From Paenibacillus dendritiformis (GTDB taxonomy: Bacteria; Bacillota; Bacilli; Paenibacillales; Paenibacillaceae): DNA of 64,000 bases. The stretch lies in contig NZ_AP025344.1 of the NCBI RefSeq assembly GCF_021654795.1, positions 5,704,501 to 5,768,500 of the forward strand. Reading direction: 5' to 3'. Shown here in pieces: positions 1-8,699 of this stretch (the stretch's first letter is position 1; every line of letters begins with the position of its first letter). A program made the position numbers and the translations under genes. The notes beneath the pieces are model-generated. The model worked only from the letters and a program-made list of their open reading frames with translations, searched no databases and was not told the origin of the DNA.

Positions 1-662
1 CGCTGGCCAATGAGGGGTATATCGTAGCCAATATCAACTACGCCCTTGCACCGGGGGAGAAGTATCCCCAGCCTGTCATTCAGGCCAACAAAGCGCTGGA
101 ATATTTGCAGGCCTACATCTCGGAGTACGGCGGCGATATGAACCGATTATTCATTGGCGGGGATTCGGCGGGCGCTCACATCGCCAGCCAGACCGCGGCT
201 GTCATCACCAATGAAAATCTGGCGGATTCGATGGGGATACAGCCTTCCGTCGACAAAAAACAGCTCAAGGGCGCCTTATTATACTGCGGTCTTTACAATA
301 TGGATAGAATGACCCGGCCCCAGTCCTCTTTTATTCTGCAGTTTGGAGTAAAGTCGGTATTTTGGTCCTATACGGGTGTCAAAAATTTCGGCACGTTCTC
401 CCGGCTGGACGAAATGTCCACGGTGAACCACATTACGCCGGATTACCCGCCAGTCTTTCTGACCGTCGGCGATGCCGATCCGCTGGCCCCGCATTCCGCG
501 GATCTGATTGACGTTCTCCTTGGGAACGGAGTCGAAGCCGACACGGTATTATTTGACGGCACGAATCCCGAGTTGGGTCATGAGTACCAATTCGATTTCA
601 CTTCTCCCCATGCCGAAAAAACATTAGGGAGAACACTTGAATTTTTGAGAAGGCGCAGCTGA
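1..662 (+). CDS. alpha/beta hydrolase (esterase/lipase type), 3' part
   Basis: The reading frame is open from base 3, so the gene starts left of the window; about 219 C-terminal residues are visible. The nucleophile elbow GGDSAG is encoded near base 160, an acid is plausible in GDADPLAPHS, and the catalytic His is in GHEYQFD near the end. This fits the hormone-sensitive-lipase/carboxylesterase branch of alpha/beta hydrolases, which hydrolyse small esters in the cytoplasm. The oxyanion HGG motif would lie outside the window. The substrate cannot be told from sequence. No operon partner is visible downstream: the next gene starts 106 bases later with its own ribosome binding site. Confidence 0.85.
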   Translation, partial: LANEGYIVANINYALAPGEKYPQPVIQANKALEYLQAYISEYGGDMNRLFIGGDSAGAHIASQTAAVITNENLADSMGIQPSVDKKQLKGALLYCGLYNMDRMTRPQSSFILQFGVKSVFWSYTGVKNFGTFSRLDEMSTVNHITPDYPPVFLTVGDADPLAPHSADLIDVLLGNGVEADTVLFDGTNPELGHEYQFDFTSPHAEKTLGRTLEFLRRRS

Positions 663-768
663 TGACAAGACAAGCGTTCCCCCTGCTTTCCAAGTAAAGT
701 TTGCCTCTTCGCGCGCATATAGTGAGAGAGACTGATCTTTTACTTTCTTCACGCAGGAGGCAATCGGT

Positions 769-2205
769 TTGAGAAAAATCCATGCGCTATTCATCGCCGC
801 CGCTTCGCTGCTGCTCGCCGTTACCGCCATGTGGGGCTGGGCGAACAGCTATGCTTCGCAAGACCGCATTCCGCCGGAGGTCCGGCTCTCTTCCTGGGAA
901 GTGGGCGGGATGTCCTTTGCTGCCTTTCGCGAGGAGCTGAATCGGCGGGTGCGGCAATTGGAAGCGACGCCGGTGGAGGTCACCTTCGGCAACAGCGGGG
1001 TAGCTCCGGTCAAGACGACCTTATCCGAGCTCGGGGTAACCTATGACGCCAAGCCGTTCTTGGCCGCGCTGAAGCCTTTGCAGGAAGGTTCTCTCTGGGA
1101 ACGGATAACGGCAAGAAGAAGCTTCAATCAGGATTGGGATCTGCAGTTTCATTGGAAAGAGGATGTGTGGAAGGAGCGGTTTACGCCAGGCTGGGAGACG
1201 GCAAGCTTCGGGAAACCGGTCAATGCCTCGCGCGAGATTACGAAGGATGACCAGGTCGTCTATACGCCGGAGCGGCAAGTCTACCGCATCGATCGCGTTC
1301 AGTTGGAGCAATTGATACGGGCCGCTATTCCTCCGGTCTGGTATGAAGGAGGACCCATTCGCATCGAAGCCCCATTGGCGCTGACCGATCCGCCGGTAAC
1401 GGTCGCCTCCCTCAAGGCGGAAGGCATCGAGCGGAAAATCATCGAGTTCTCGACCGGCTTCGCCAAATCCGAGGACGGGCGCACGCATAATGTCGTATCG
1501 GCCGCCAAAACGATCGATGACATGATATTGAAGCCCGGCGATATTTTCGACTACGACAAAGTCATTGCGGAGACAGAGAAAAAGTACGGCTTCAGGGAAG
1601 CCCCTGTCATTTACAACGGTAAATTGGTGCCAGGCATCGGCGGCGGCATCTGTCAGGTGTCAAGCACGCTTTACAATGCGGTCCTCCGGACAGGACTGGA
1701 AATCGTCGAACGGCGCAATCATTCCCTGCCGGTCTCATACCTGCCTCTTGGGCTGGACGCGACATTTTCCCAGGGATATATCAATTTCAAGTTCAAAAAC
1801 TCTACCGGCAAGCACCTCCTTATCCGGACCGAGACCGAAAACGGGCGCTTGACGATTAAATTTTTCGGCACGATGGATAAGAACCTTTCCTATAAAATGG
1901 AGACAAAAACCGTGAAGGTGCTGGATCCGCAAGTGAAATACGTCAAAAACCCGCATCTGACAGCCGGGGCGCAGCAGGTGCTGCAACAGGGAAAAAAAGG
2001 CTATGTCGTCGAATCGTACCGCATCAAAATGGTGAACGGGAAAGAGGTGGAGCGCGAGCGCATCGCCCTGGATACCTACCAGCCTCAACCGTCGCTGATT
2101 GCCGTCAACAGCGGCAGCGGAACCGCACCGGCGAAGCCGAAGAGCGACAAGGAACCGATCGTGGAGGATGGAATCAACGGGCCTGATTTCAAGCCGAATA
2201 CATAA
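769..2205 (+). CDS. VanW family protein with G5-like C-terminus
   Basis: 478 residues, TTG start preceded by AGGAGG at 755-760. An N-terminal hydrophobic segment (ALFIAAASLLLAVTAMWGW) looks like a signal anchor. Residues of about 30-190 resemble the peptidoglycan-binding PG_binding_4 domain. The VanW core follows, with the characteristic GGGICQVSSTLYNA around residue 290 and NHSLPVSYLPLG downstream. The last 100 residues resemble a G5 domain, then a charged Ser/Lys tail. Such proteins are exported or membrane-anchored and thought to act at the cell wall. Despite the name there is no other vancomycin-resistance gene nearby, so a resistance role is not supported. A hairpin terminator follows. 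Confidence 0.85.
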   Translation: MRKIHALFIAAASLLLAVTAMWGWANSYASQDRIPPEVRLSSWEVGGMSFAAFREELNRRVRQLEATPVEVTFGNSGVAPVKTTLSELGVTYDAKPFLAALKPLQEGSLWERITARRSFNQDWDLQFHWKEDVWKERFTPGWETASFGKPVNASREITKDDQVVYTPERQVYRIDRVQLEQLIRAAIPPVWYEGGPIRIEAPLALTDPPVTVASLKAEGIERKIIEFSTGFAKSEDGRTHNVVSAAKTIDDMILKPGDIFDYDKVIAETEKKYGFREAPVIYNGKLVPGIGGGICQVSSTLYNAVLRTGLEIVERRNHSLPVSYLPLGLDATFSQGYINFKFKNSTGKHLLIRTETENGRLTIKFFGTMDKNLSYKMETKTVKVLDPQVKYVKNPHLTAGAQQVLQQGKKGYVVESYRIKMVNGKEVERERIALDTYQPQPSLIAVNSGSGTAPAKPKSDKEPIVEDGINGPDFKPNT

Positions 2206-2266
2206 TCGGGCCCCGTGCCGCTCAGCATGCCGCGCATGTCTTGCGAACTTCAGGAGGGCATGCAAT

Positions 2267-2296
2267 ACAGCCTTGGCCGTACGGGGCCAAGGCTGT
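2267..2296 (+). terminator. hairpin terminator after the VanW gene
   Basis: A perfect 12-bp inverted repeat (ACAGCCTTGGCC / GGCCAAGGCTGT) with a 6-base loop lies 62 bases after the stop codon. It is followed by a weak pyrimidine-rich tail (TCTCTGCTC), so termination may be partial. Otherwise the 337-base gap 2206-2542 shows no gene. Confidence 0.55.
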
Positions 2297-2542
2297 TCTC
2301 TGCTCAAGATGATGTTCTTATGGGTCGCCCGGCCGCCATGCGGTGAGCGCCGCCTCTTCATAAGAATGAAGTTGGATCCGGATGCAAGGCGACAGCTTGC
2401 AGTCGCCGCCATACCCTCTAGTCGGTCGTCCTCCCATGCCGGGCCCTTCCTCACATGGACAGGCCAGACTGTTCGCATGCGCCGGATTCGGAACCGGTCG
2501 ACAGAAAAACAAAGCGGACAATCGACAGGGCGGAACTTTGCA

Positions 2543-3718
2543 TTACGCATCCCTCTTCGTTCGACGCTGCGGCATATCCGGCAGCGCATTGACAGACACG
2601 ACATCCTCAATCTTCTTCACCGGCGGCGTCCAGAACCGCTCGTTGCCCGGCAAATCATCGAACCAGGCCGCGTCATCCGGACAATCCAGAACCATGAAGC
2701 GCCCGTAATGGTTGTCTCGGGACTGGTGATATTTCAGATAGGCCTTGCCGTTTTCGATCGCCAGAATCTCGATCTTCCCTGACGTATGGCTCATCGAGAG
2801 GCGGACCCGCTTCCCTAAGCCGGATGTCTTCGCCTTCGCCTCCTCCACCAGGCGGTACACCTCCTTCAACGGAAGCACGAATTCGCTATTCCCCGCTACC
2901 GGGCGATTGATGAAGAAATAATATGGCGTCACGCCTGCCCAGGACAGCTTGTCGAGAAGCTCGCCGAGCACATCGGCATTATCATTGATGCCGCGGAGGA
3001 CGGGCGTCTGATTGACGACGATGGCGCCGGCCTGATGGAGCGCTTCGAAGCCCCGCTTCGCTTCGGCTGTAATCTCGCGCGGGTGATTAACATGAGCCAT
3101 GACATAGATGCGCTTGTCGGCCGAGGAGAACTCACGGATCGTCTCCAGCAGCGCGTTGTCTTCATAGATTCGCATCGGATTGAATACAGGCATTTTGGAT
3201 CCGAGGCGAATGATCTGTACATGCGGGATGGCGCGAAGACGTTCCAGAATCATTCTCAGCTTCGGCGTCGCGAGGATGAGGCTATCCCCGCCGGTTAACA
3301 GGACATTGTTGATCTCGGGGTGCTCGGCGATATAGGCCAAGCCGGGATTGACATCGGACATAGCTTCTTTGACATCGTTGCGGAAGAGGCGCTTGCGGAA
3401 GCAGTATCGGCAATAGGCGCCGCATACCTCCGACACAATTAACAAGGCGGTAGTGCCATACTTGTGCTGGCAGCCGGGGACGACATAGTTGGTGTCCTCA
3501 TCCGAGGCATCCCAACGGCCGTACTCCTGAAGTTCACCCGTGTTCGGAATCACTAGCTTCCGAATAGGGTCATCGGGGTCGTTCCAATCAATGAGGTTCA
3601 AATAATAGTCATTTACACGAAATACGAACTTTTCCGTGATTTGCTTTAGCCGTTTCCTCTCCGTCTCGGGTATCTGCGTGATCTTCTCGATGTCGGTAAC
3701 GTACTTCGGCATAGGCAT
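2543..3718 (-). CDS. lysine 2,3-aminomutase family radical SAM protein
   Basis: 391 residues from the ATG at 3718, chosen because GGAGGG at 3725-3730 sits 6 bases upstream; longer versions of the frame start inside or before that site. The radical SAM cluster is clear: CGAYCRYCFRKR binds the 4Fe-4S cluster, and LTGGDSL and SKMPVFNP-like segments match the KamA/YodO/EpmB family. These PLP- and SAM-dependent enzymes interconvert L-alpha-lysine and beta-lysine. The family also contains members acting on glutamate, and no degradation genes are nearby, so the substrate is left open. It is a monocistronic unit, convergent with the VanW gene. Confidence 0.85.
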   Translation of the reverse strand: MPMPKYVTDIEKITQIPETERKRLKQITEKFVFRVNDYYLNLIDWNDPDDPIRKLVIPNTGELQEYGRWDASDEDTNYVVPGCQHKYGTTALLIVSEVCGAYCRYCFRKRLFRNDVKEAMSDVNPGLAYIAEHPEINNVLLTGGDSLILATPKLRMILERLRAIPHVQIIRLGSKMPVFNPMRIYEDNALLETIREFSSADKRIYVMAHVNHPREITAEAKRGFEALHQAGAIVVNQTPVLRGINDNADVLGELLDKLSWAGVTPYYFFINRPVAGNSEFVLPLKEVYRLVEEAKAKTSGLGKRVRLSMSHTSGKIEILAIENGKAYLKYHQSRDNHYGRFMVLDCPDDAAWFDDLPGNERFWTPPVKKIEDVVSVNALPDMPQRRTKRDA

Positions 3719-3875
3719 GGACATCCCTCCTGTATACAGTTGTATCGGCCAATGAAAGCGCCTTCCTTTTATTATACAACAAGTAACATATGGTGACAAA
3801 TGAAGGTCTTGTTAACATTTACGTTCAAGTCCCGCCAATTGATGCCAGTCTTCTTCGGTTCGGTATCCTCTTGAA

Positions 3876-4090
3876 GACTCTTTTAGCCAGTATCCCGTCC
3901 CGTCAGGCACCTGTTCGAGGCTCTTTTGGCTAGTCTCCCATCCCGTCAGGTGCCCTTCAGAGGCTCTTTTGCCAGTCTCCCATAACGTCAGGTATCCCTT
4001 CAAGGCTCTTATGACCAATATCCCGTCCAGTCAGGTGCCCTTCCAAGGACCTTTTAGCCAATATCCCATCGGGTCAGAATGCCCTTGCTA
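3876..4090. repeat. degenerate tandem repeat, about 5 copies of 43 bp
   Basis: Units begin near 3876, 3920, 3963, 4005 and 4048 (spacings 44, 43, 42, 43). On the minus strand the core reads roughly CACCTGACGGGATGGGAGAC followed by a GCCAAAAGAGC segment. The period is not a multiple of three and the unit length slips, so a repeat protein is unlikely even though a short minus frame shows echoes such as LTGWET. No unique spacers separate the units, so it is not a CRISPR array. The rest of 3719-4777 (about 1 kb) shows no credible gene. Confidence 0.75.
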
Positions 4091-4639
4091 TGCAAGACTT
4101 TTGGAACGACTGCCTATACATTACGCTCGAGTCCGACTTGGCCGGTTGCCAGCATCGCATGATAAAAGGGAGGAATTGCGTGCTAAAAATCAATCCTGAA
4201 TTATGGGGATATGCCCTAAAAGGGTTCGGTTCCTCCTATCTTTATCTGACCAAAGGGGATCATGCACATAGTGCGTCTACAGAAAGAAACCATACCTGAC
4301 TGTTGGGGATATTATTCGCAAGGCATGCCGCGTATATCTTCTTCTGAGCTTAAGGGAGAATGCTTGTAAGGGAGCGAGTACACAGGGCTTTAGGGGGATG
4401 AAGCTAAGGACCTGGATTATCTATTCATGCTCATTCTTCCCTACTTATTTCTCCTCGTTACTGAGCTTTGGGGAGACTGGCTCTAGCAGAAGTTTTCATC
4501 CATTCGCATTCCCGGAAAAGATTGCGCACAGCAATCAAACCGCATCTGAGCAAAAAGAAAGAGGCTTTCTCTCTTCGGGCTTTTCCCAACAACTTACAGA
4601 GAACAACAAGCGGCAGCCGAGCCCGTCGGCACAATCATT

Positions 4640-4669
4640 GAGGCCCCTGCCGCATCAGACAGGAGCCTC
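4640..4669 (-). terminator. possible terminator hairpin after argH
   Basis: A 10-bp stem with one mismatch (GAGGCCCCTG / CAGGAGCCTC) lies about 110 bases beyond the argH stop codon in the direction of transcription. The T tract is poor, so this is tentative. Confidence 0.35.
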
Positions 4670-4777
4670 TCGAATAGCACGGCATGCGTCAGCGCCTCAC
4701 GGGACGCTATTAACGCATGCCCAGCGTTATAACGGGCAGGGGGCATTTTCAGGAACCAATGTGCCCGATTTTATCCG

Positions 4778-6193
4778 TTACGCATTTGGCTGCTGCTTTT
4801 CCTGCACCCAGGCCGCCGTCTTCGCCGCTGCTTGCTCGGCGCGGGCGATCGCCGCCTGCACTTGTCCGGTCGCGGTCCCTCCGTAGACGTTGCGGGCGTT
4901 GACCACGTTCTCCGGCTGGAGCACCGTATAGATGCGCTCGTCGAACAGCGGGGAGAATTGCTGGAATTCTTCCAGCGTCAGATCGAGCAAGAACTTGTTC
5001 CGCTCGATGCAGTAGAGCACCGTCTTGCCGATCACTTCATGCGCCTGCCGGAACGGCAAGCCTTTGTTCACGAGGAAGTCGGCGATGTCGGTCGCGTTGG
5101 AGAAATCCTGGCGGACCGCATCGGCCATCCGGCCGCGGTTGACCTTCATCGTGCCGATCATCGGCACGAACAGGCGCAGCGCTCCATCGAGCGTCTCGAC
5201 CGTATCGAACATGCCCTCCTTGTCTTCCTGCATGTCTTTGTTGTACGCGAGCGGCAGCGCCTTGAGCACCGTCAGCATGCCGACGAGATGCCCGTACACG
5301 CGTCCGGTCTTGCCCCTCACGAGCTCGGCCACATCCGGATTTTTCTTCTGCGGCATGATGCTCGAGCCCGTGCAGAACGCGTCGTCCAGCTCGATGAACT
5401 GGAACTCGGTGCTCGACCAGAGCACCAACTCCTCGCAGAGGCGGGACAGGTGCATCATGATGAGCGACGCGTTCGAGAGGAACTCGACGATAAAGTCGCG
5501 GTCGCTCACCGCGTCGAGGCTGTTCTCGTAGACGCGGTCGAAGCCGAGCTGCTCGGCGACCAGATGCCGGTCGATGGCGAAGGTCGTTCCCGCCAAGGCG
5601 CCGGCGCCGAGCGGCAGCGCATTGATCCGCTTGTAGCTGTCGATAAGCCGCTCGATATCGCGCTCGAACATGGATACGTACGCCATGAGATGATGGGCGA
5701 ACAGGATCGGCTGCGCCCGCTGTAAATGCGTATAGCCCGGCACGATTGTCCCGATATTTTCCTTGGCCTGCTTGATAAGCGCGTTCTGCAGGTCCGCCAG
5801 CAAGCCGGCGAAGGAGACGACATGCTTGCGCAAGTACAAATGCATATCGGTTGCCACCTGATCGTTGCGGCTCCGTCCCGTATGGAGCTTTCCGCCAACC
5901 GGGCCGACGATTTCCATCAGCGCTTTTTCGATATTCATATGGATATCTTCATCGGATACGGAATACTCCATCTCGCCGTTCCGAATCCGGTCCAAAACTT
6001 GATTCAATCCGTCCTTGATGGTCTCGACATCGTCCTGCGGCAAAATTCCGCAGCGGCCCAGCATGGCGACATGCGCGAGACTGCCCTGAATATCTTCTTC
6101 TGCCATCAATTTGTCAAATGAGATCGAGGCCGTGTATTGTTCCACCAACTCGTTCGTCTGCTTCGTGAACCGGCCGCCCCATAATTTGCTCAC
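4778..6193 (-). CDS. argH: argininosuccinate lyase
   Basis: 471 residues, full length for the family. It cleaves argininosuccinate to arginine and fumarate, the last step of arginine synthesis, in the cytoplasm. The fumarase/aspartase superfamily signature GSSIMPQKKNPD is at residues 276-287 with the catalytic serine, and GYTHLQRAQP carries His156. The N-terminus KLWGGRF is typical. The start is GTG at 6193 with a GGAGGGGG site just upstream. It lies 111 bases after argG, with a small intercistronic hairpin between, and is the last gene of the arginine cluster. Confidence 0.96.
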   Translation of the reverse strand: MSKLWGGRFTKQTNELVEQYTASISFDKLMAEEDIQGSLAHVAMLGRCGILPQDDVETIKDGLNQVLDRIRNGEMEYSVSDEDIHMNIEKALMEIVGPVGGKLHTGRSRNDQVATDMHLYLRKHVVSFAGLLADLQNALIKQAKENIGTIVPGYTHLQRAQPILFAHHLMAYVSMFERDIERLIDSYKRINALPLGAGALAGTTFAIDRHLVAEQLGFDRVYENSLDAVSDRDFIVEFLSNASLIMMHLSRLCEELVLWSSTEFQFIELDDAFCTGSSIMPQKKNPDVAELVRGKTGRVYGHLVGMLTVLKALPLAYNKDMQEDKEGMFDTVETLDGALRLFVPMIGTMKVNRGRMADAVRQDFSNATDIADFLVNKGLPFRQAHEVIGKTVLYCIERNKFLLDLTLEEFQQFSPLFDERIYTVLQPENVVNARNVYGGTATGQVQAAIARAEQAAAKTAAWVQEKQQPNA

Positions 6194-6253
6194 CCTGTTA
6201 CCCCCTCCACCTTGCTTGCGTTGCAGACCGGCATTTCATGCCTGCGGCAACGG

Positions 6254-6278
6254 CGGCAGCTGCCGTGCACAGCTGCCG
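6254..6278 (-). other. argG-argH intercistronic hairpin
   Basis: A perfect 9-bp stem CGGCAGCTG / CAGCTGCCG with a 7-base loop lies between argG and argH. It has no T tract, so it looks more like an RNA stability or processing element than a terminator. Confidence 0.4.
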
Positions 6279-6304
6279 AGTCCCGCCTGCCTGTTCCGTG
6301 CCGT

Positions 6305-7561
6305 CTACTGCTCCAGCTTCGCTCCGTGCACGCTCGCGCCGTGAACACCGGATGCGACCTTCAGCCGCAGCGCGTTCAGATGAATGAAACCGGTCGCGTC
6401 ATTTTGATCGTAAGCCTGAGTCGGATCGGCTTCCATCGTCGCGATATCCGGATTGTACAGGCTCAACGGGCTCTGCACGCCGGCGCCGATGACATTGCCT
6501 TTATACAGCTTCAGACGGACCGTGCCCGTAACATGCTTTTGGCTCTCGTCCACAAGCGCTTGGATCGCCAGGCGCTCTGGCGCGAACCAGAAGCCGTTGT
6601 ACACAATCGAACTATATTTCGGAATAAGCGAGTCCCGCAGATGCATCACTTCGCGGTCCATCGTGAGCGACTCCATTTTCCGGTGAGCGGTGAACAGAAT
6701 CGTGCCGCCCGGCGTCTCGTACACGCCCCGGCTCTTCATGCCCACGAAGCGGTTCTCGACCATGTCGACGCGGCCGATGCCGTGCTTGCCCCCAAGCTCA
6801 TTCAGCTTGTTCATCACCTGCAGCGGCGTCAGGCGTTCGCCGTTGACCGCGACGCAATTCCCCTGCTCGAACGTCAATTCGACGTACTCGGCTTCATCCG
6901 GCGCATCTTCCGGGGCCGCGCTCAGCACGTACATTTCCTTGTTGCTGTCGGCAGCCGCGTCGAACCACGGATCCTCCAGCATGCCGCTCTCGAAGCTGAT
7001 ATGAAGCAGATTGCGGTCGGTCGAGTACGGCTTCGCCGCCGATGCCTGGACCGGAATGCCATGCTTCTCCGCATAGGCGATCATCTCGGCCCGGCCCGGG
7101 AATTGGGCCCGGAATTCTTCGGAGCGCCATGGGGCGATGACTTCGATGTCCGGCGCCAGCGAAGCGACCGCCAGTTCGAAGCGCACCTGGTCATTGCCTT
7201 TGCCCGTCGCGCCGTGCGCGATGAATTTGGCCCCTTCCTTGCGGGCAATCTCGACCATGCGCTTCGCAATCAGCGGACGCGCGATGCTCGTGCCGAGCAA
7301 ATATTGGCCTTCATACAGGGCGCCCGCCTGGAACATCGGATAGATGAAATCGCGAGCGAACTCCTCCTGGAGATCATCGATATATACTTTGGATGCGCCG
7401 GTCGCGATCGCTTTCGCTTCGAGGCCGTCCAGCTCTTCCTTTTGGCCCACATCCGCGGTGAAAGCGATAATTTCGGCGTCATAGGTTTCTTTTAGCCAGG
7501 TTAAAATGACCGACGTATCGAGGCCGCCCGAATACGCCAATACGATTTTGATCTTTTCCAC
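6305..7561 (-). CDS. argG: argininosuccinate synthase
   Basis: 418 residues from GTG at 7561, chosen because a GGGGGAG site lies 7 bases upstream and the protein then begins MEKIKIVLAYSGGLDTS as in the family. It joins citrulline and aspartate using ATP. The PP-loop SGGLDTS is at residues 11-17, and GATGKGNDQVRFE further on is also family-typical. It follows argF by 66 bases and precedes argH, giving the whole citrulline-to-arginine branch. Confidence 0.97.
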   Translation of the reverse strand: MEKIKIVLAYSGGLDTSVILTWLKETYDAEIIAFTADVGQKEELDGLEAKAIATGASKVYIDDLQEEFARDFIYPMFQAGALYEGQYLLGTSIARPLIAKRMVEIARKEGAKFIAHGATGKGNDQVRFELAVASLAPDIEVIAPWRSEEFRAQFPGRAEMIAYAEKHGIPVQASAAKPYSTDRNLLHISFESGMLEDPWFDAAADSNKEMYVLSAAPEDAPDEAEYVELTFEQGNCVAVNGERLTPLQVMNKLNELGGKHGIGRVDMVENRFVGMKSRGVYETPGGTILFTAHRKMESLTMDREVMHLRDSLIPKYSSIVYNGFWFAPERLAIQALVDESQKHVTGTVRLKLYKGNVIGAGVQSPLSLYNPDIATMEADPTQAYDQNDATGFIHLNALRLKVASGVHGASVHGAKLEQ

Positions 7562-7627
7562 TTCTGTCTCCCCCGTTCCTCTTCGTCCCGTTAGCTGCAA
7601 TGCTGTCCCGGCGTCCTGGCTATCCGA

Positions 7628-8578
7628 TTATCCCATCAAAGCCGCCAAGATGGCCTTCTGTGCATGGAGGCGATTTTCCGCCTCGTCGAAAATAACCGAA
7701 TTGCCGCCGTCAATGACGCCCGCGCTTACCTCTTCGCCGCGATGCGCCGGCAGGCAGTGCATGAAGATGTAATCCGGCTTCGCATAGCGCACGAGTTCCT
7801 CGTTCACCTGGAAGTTTTTGAACGCTTGCTCCCGCATCTTCTGCTCTTCCTCGAAGCCCATGCTTGCCCACACATCCGTGTAAATGACATCCGCATCCGC
7901 AACCGCTTCGGCGGGATCCTGGGTGATAAGGAGTTCCGCTCCGGTCAGGCCCGACTGCTCCTCGCATTGGGCAATGACATTCGCATCCGGCGCATAGCCT
8001 TCCGGCGAAGCGACCGCCATGTTGACGCCAAGCTTCGCGGCGCCCATCATAAGCGAGTGCGCCATATTGTTGCCGTCGCCGATATAAGCGACCTTCAAGC
8101 CGGCCAGACGGCCTTTATGTTCGAGAACCGTCTGGTAGTCGGCCAGAACCTGGCACGGATGGCTCATATCCGTCAGTCCGTTGATGACCGGAATCGTCGC
8201 GCTGCGCGCCAGGTCAATGACCGTGCGATGGGCGAACGTCCGAATCATGATGCCGTCCAAGTAGCGGGACATCACCTGCGCCGTATCCGAGATCGTCTCT
8301 CCGCGTCCTAGCTGGAGATCGTTTTTGCTCAAAAAGAGCGCATGCCCGCCCAACTGGTACATGCCCACCTCGAAGGAGACGCGAGTCCGGGTGGACGACT
8401 TCTCGAAAATCATGCCAAGCGTCTTCCCCGCCAGCGGCCGGTACGCCTCGCCCGCCTTCTGCTTGCGCTTCAGTTCGATCGCCAAATCGATTAGGTATTC
8501 AAGCTCTTCCTTCGTATAATCGGCCAGCGCGATGAAATCGCGACCGCGCAAATCAATCTTCGCCTCTGTCAAAGTCAT
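7628..8578 (-). CDS. argF: ornithine carbamoyltransferase
   Basis: 316 residues from ATG at 8578, which has GGAGGTGG close upstream; the open frame runs on to 8920, but that part overlaps argD in another frame and is not coding. It makes citrulline from ornithine and carbamoyl phosphate. The carbamoyl-phosphate loop SSTRTR is at residues 61-66, and the ornithine-binding HCLPAHRGEEV is near the C-terminus. In B. subtilis carAB lies between argD and argF; here argF follows argD directly, so carbamoyl phosphate must come from elsewhere in the genome. Confidence 0.96.
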   Translation of the reverse strand: MTLTEAKIDLRGRDFIALADYTKEELEYLIDLAIELKRKQKAGEAYRPLAGKTLGMIFEKSSTRTRVSFEVGMYQLGGHALFLSKNDLQLGRGETISDTAQVMSRYLDGIMIRTFAHRTVIDLARSATIPVINGLTDMSHPCQVLADYQTVLEHKGRLAGLKVAYIGDGNNMAHSLMMGAAKLGVNMAVASPEGYAPDANVIAQCEEQSGLTGAELLITQDPAEAVADADVIYTDVWASMGFEEEQKMREQAFKNFQVNEELVRYAKPDYIFMHCLPAHRGEEVSAGVIDGGNSVIFDEAENRLHAQKAILAALMG

Positions 8579-8699
8579 GAAGCCACCTCCGGGTTCCGTG
8601 TTGTTGCGGCGGTTCGCCGCGAATCTGTTCCTGTTGCGCCATGAGTGAACCGAAGCCGCCGGCCGCAAGCGCCCGGCAGGCTCGGGGTATGTTATTGAT

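Noticed and set aside
769..2205. Vancomycin resistance gene
   Set aside because: VanW family membership alone does not give resistance, and no vanHAX-type gene is near.
3812..4018. Repeat-protein gene on the minus strand
   Set aside because: The 43-bp period shifts frame between units, there is no ribosome binding site, and the peptide repeat is kept for only two to three units.
3876..4090. CRISPR array
   Set aside because: Units abut each other, vary in sequence and length, have no unique spacers, and no cas gene is present.
4398..4886. Plus-strand protein gene of 162 residues
   Set aside because: No ribosome binding site or motif, low-complexity composition, and its end overlaps argH antisense.
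4832..7495. Long open frames antisense to argH and argG
   Set aside because: They are the GC-rich shadow of the real genes: Arg/His/Ala-rich products without motifs, no ribosome binding sites, and the opposite strand has clear conserved enzymes. The same holds for the antisense frames across argD, argJ, secA and flgK.
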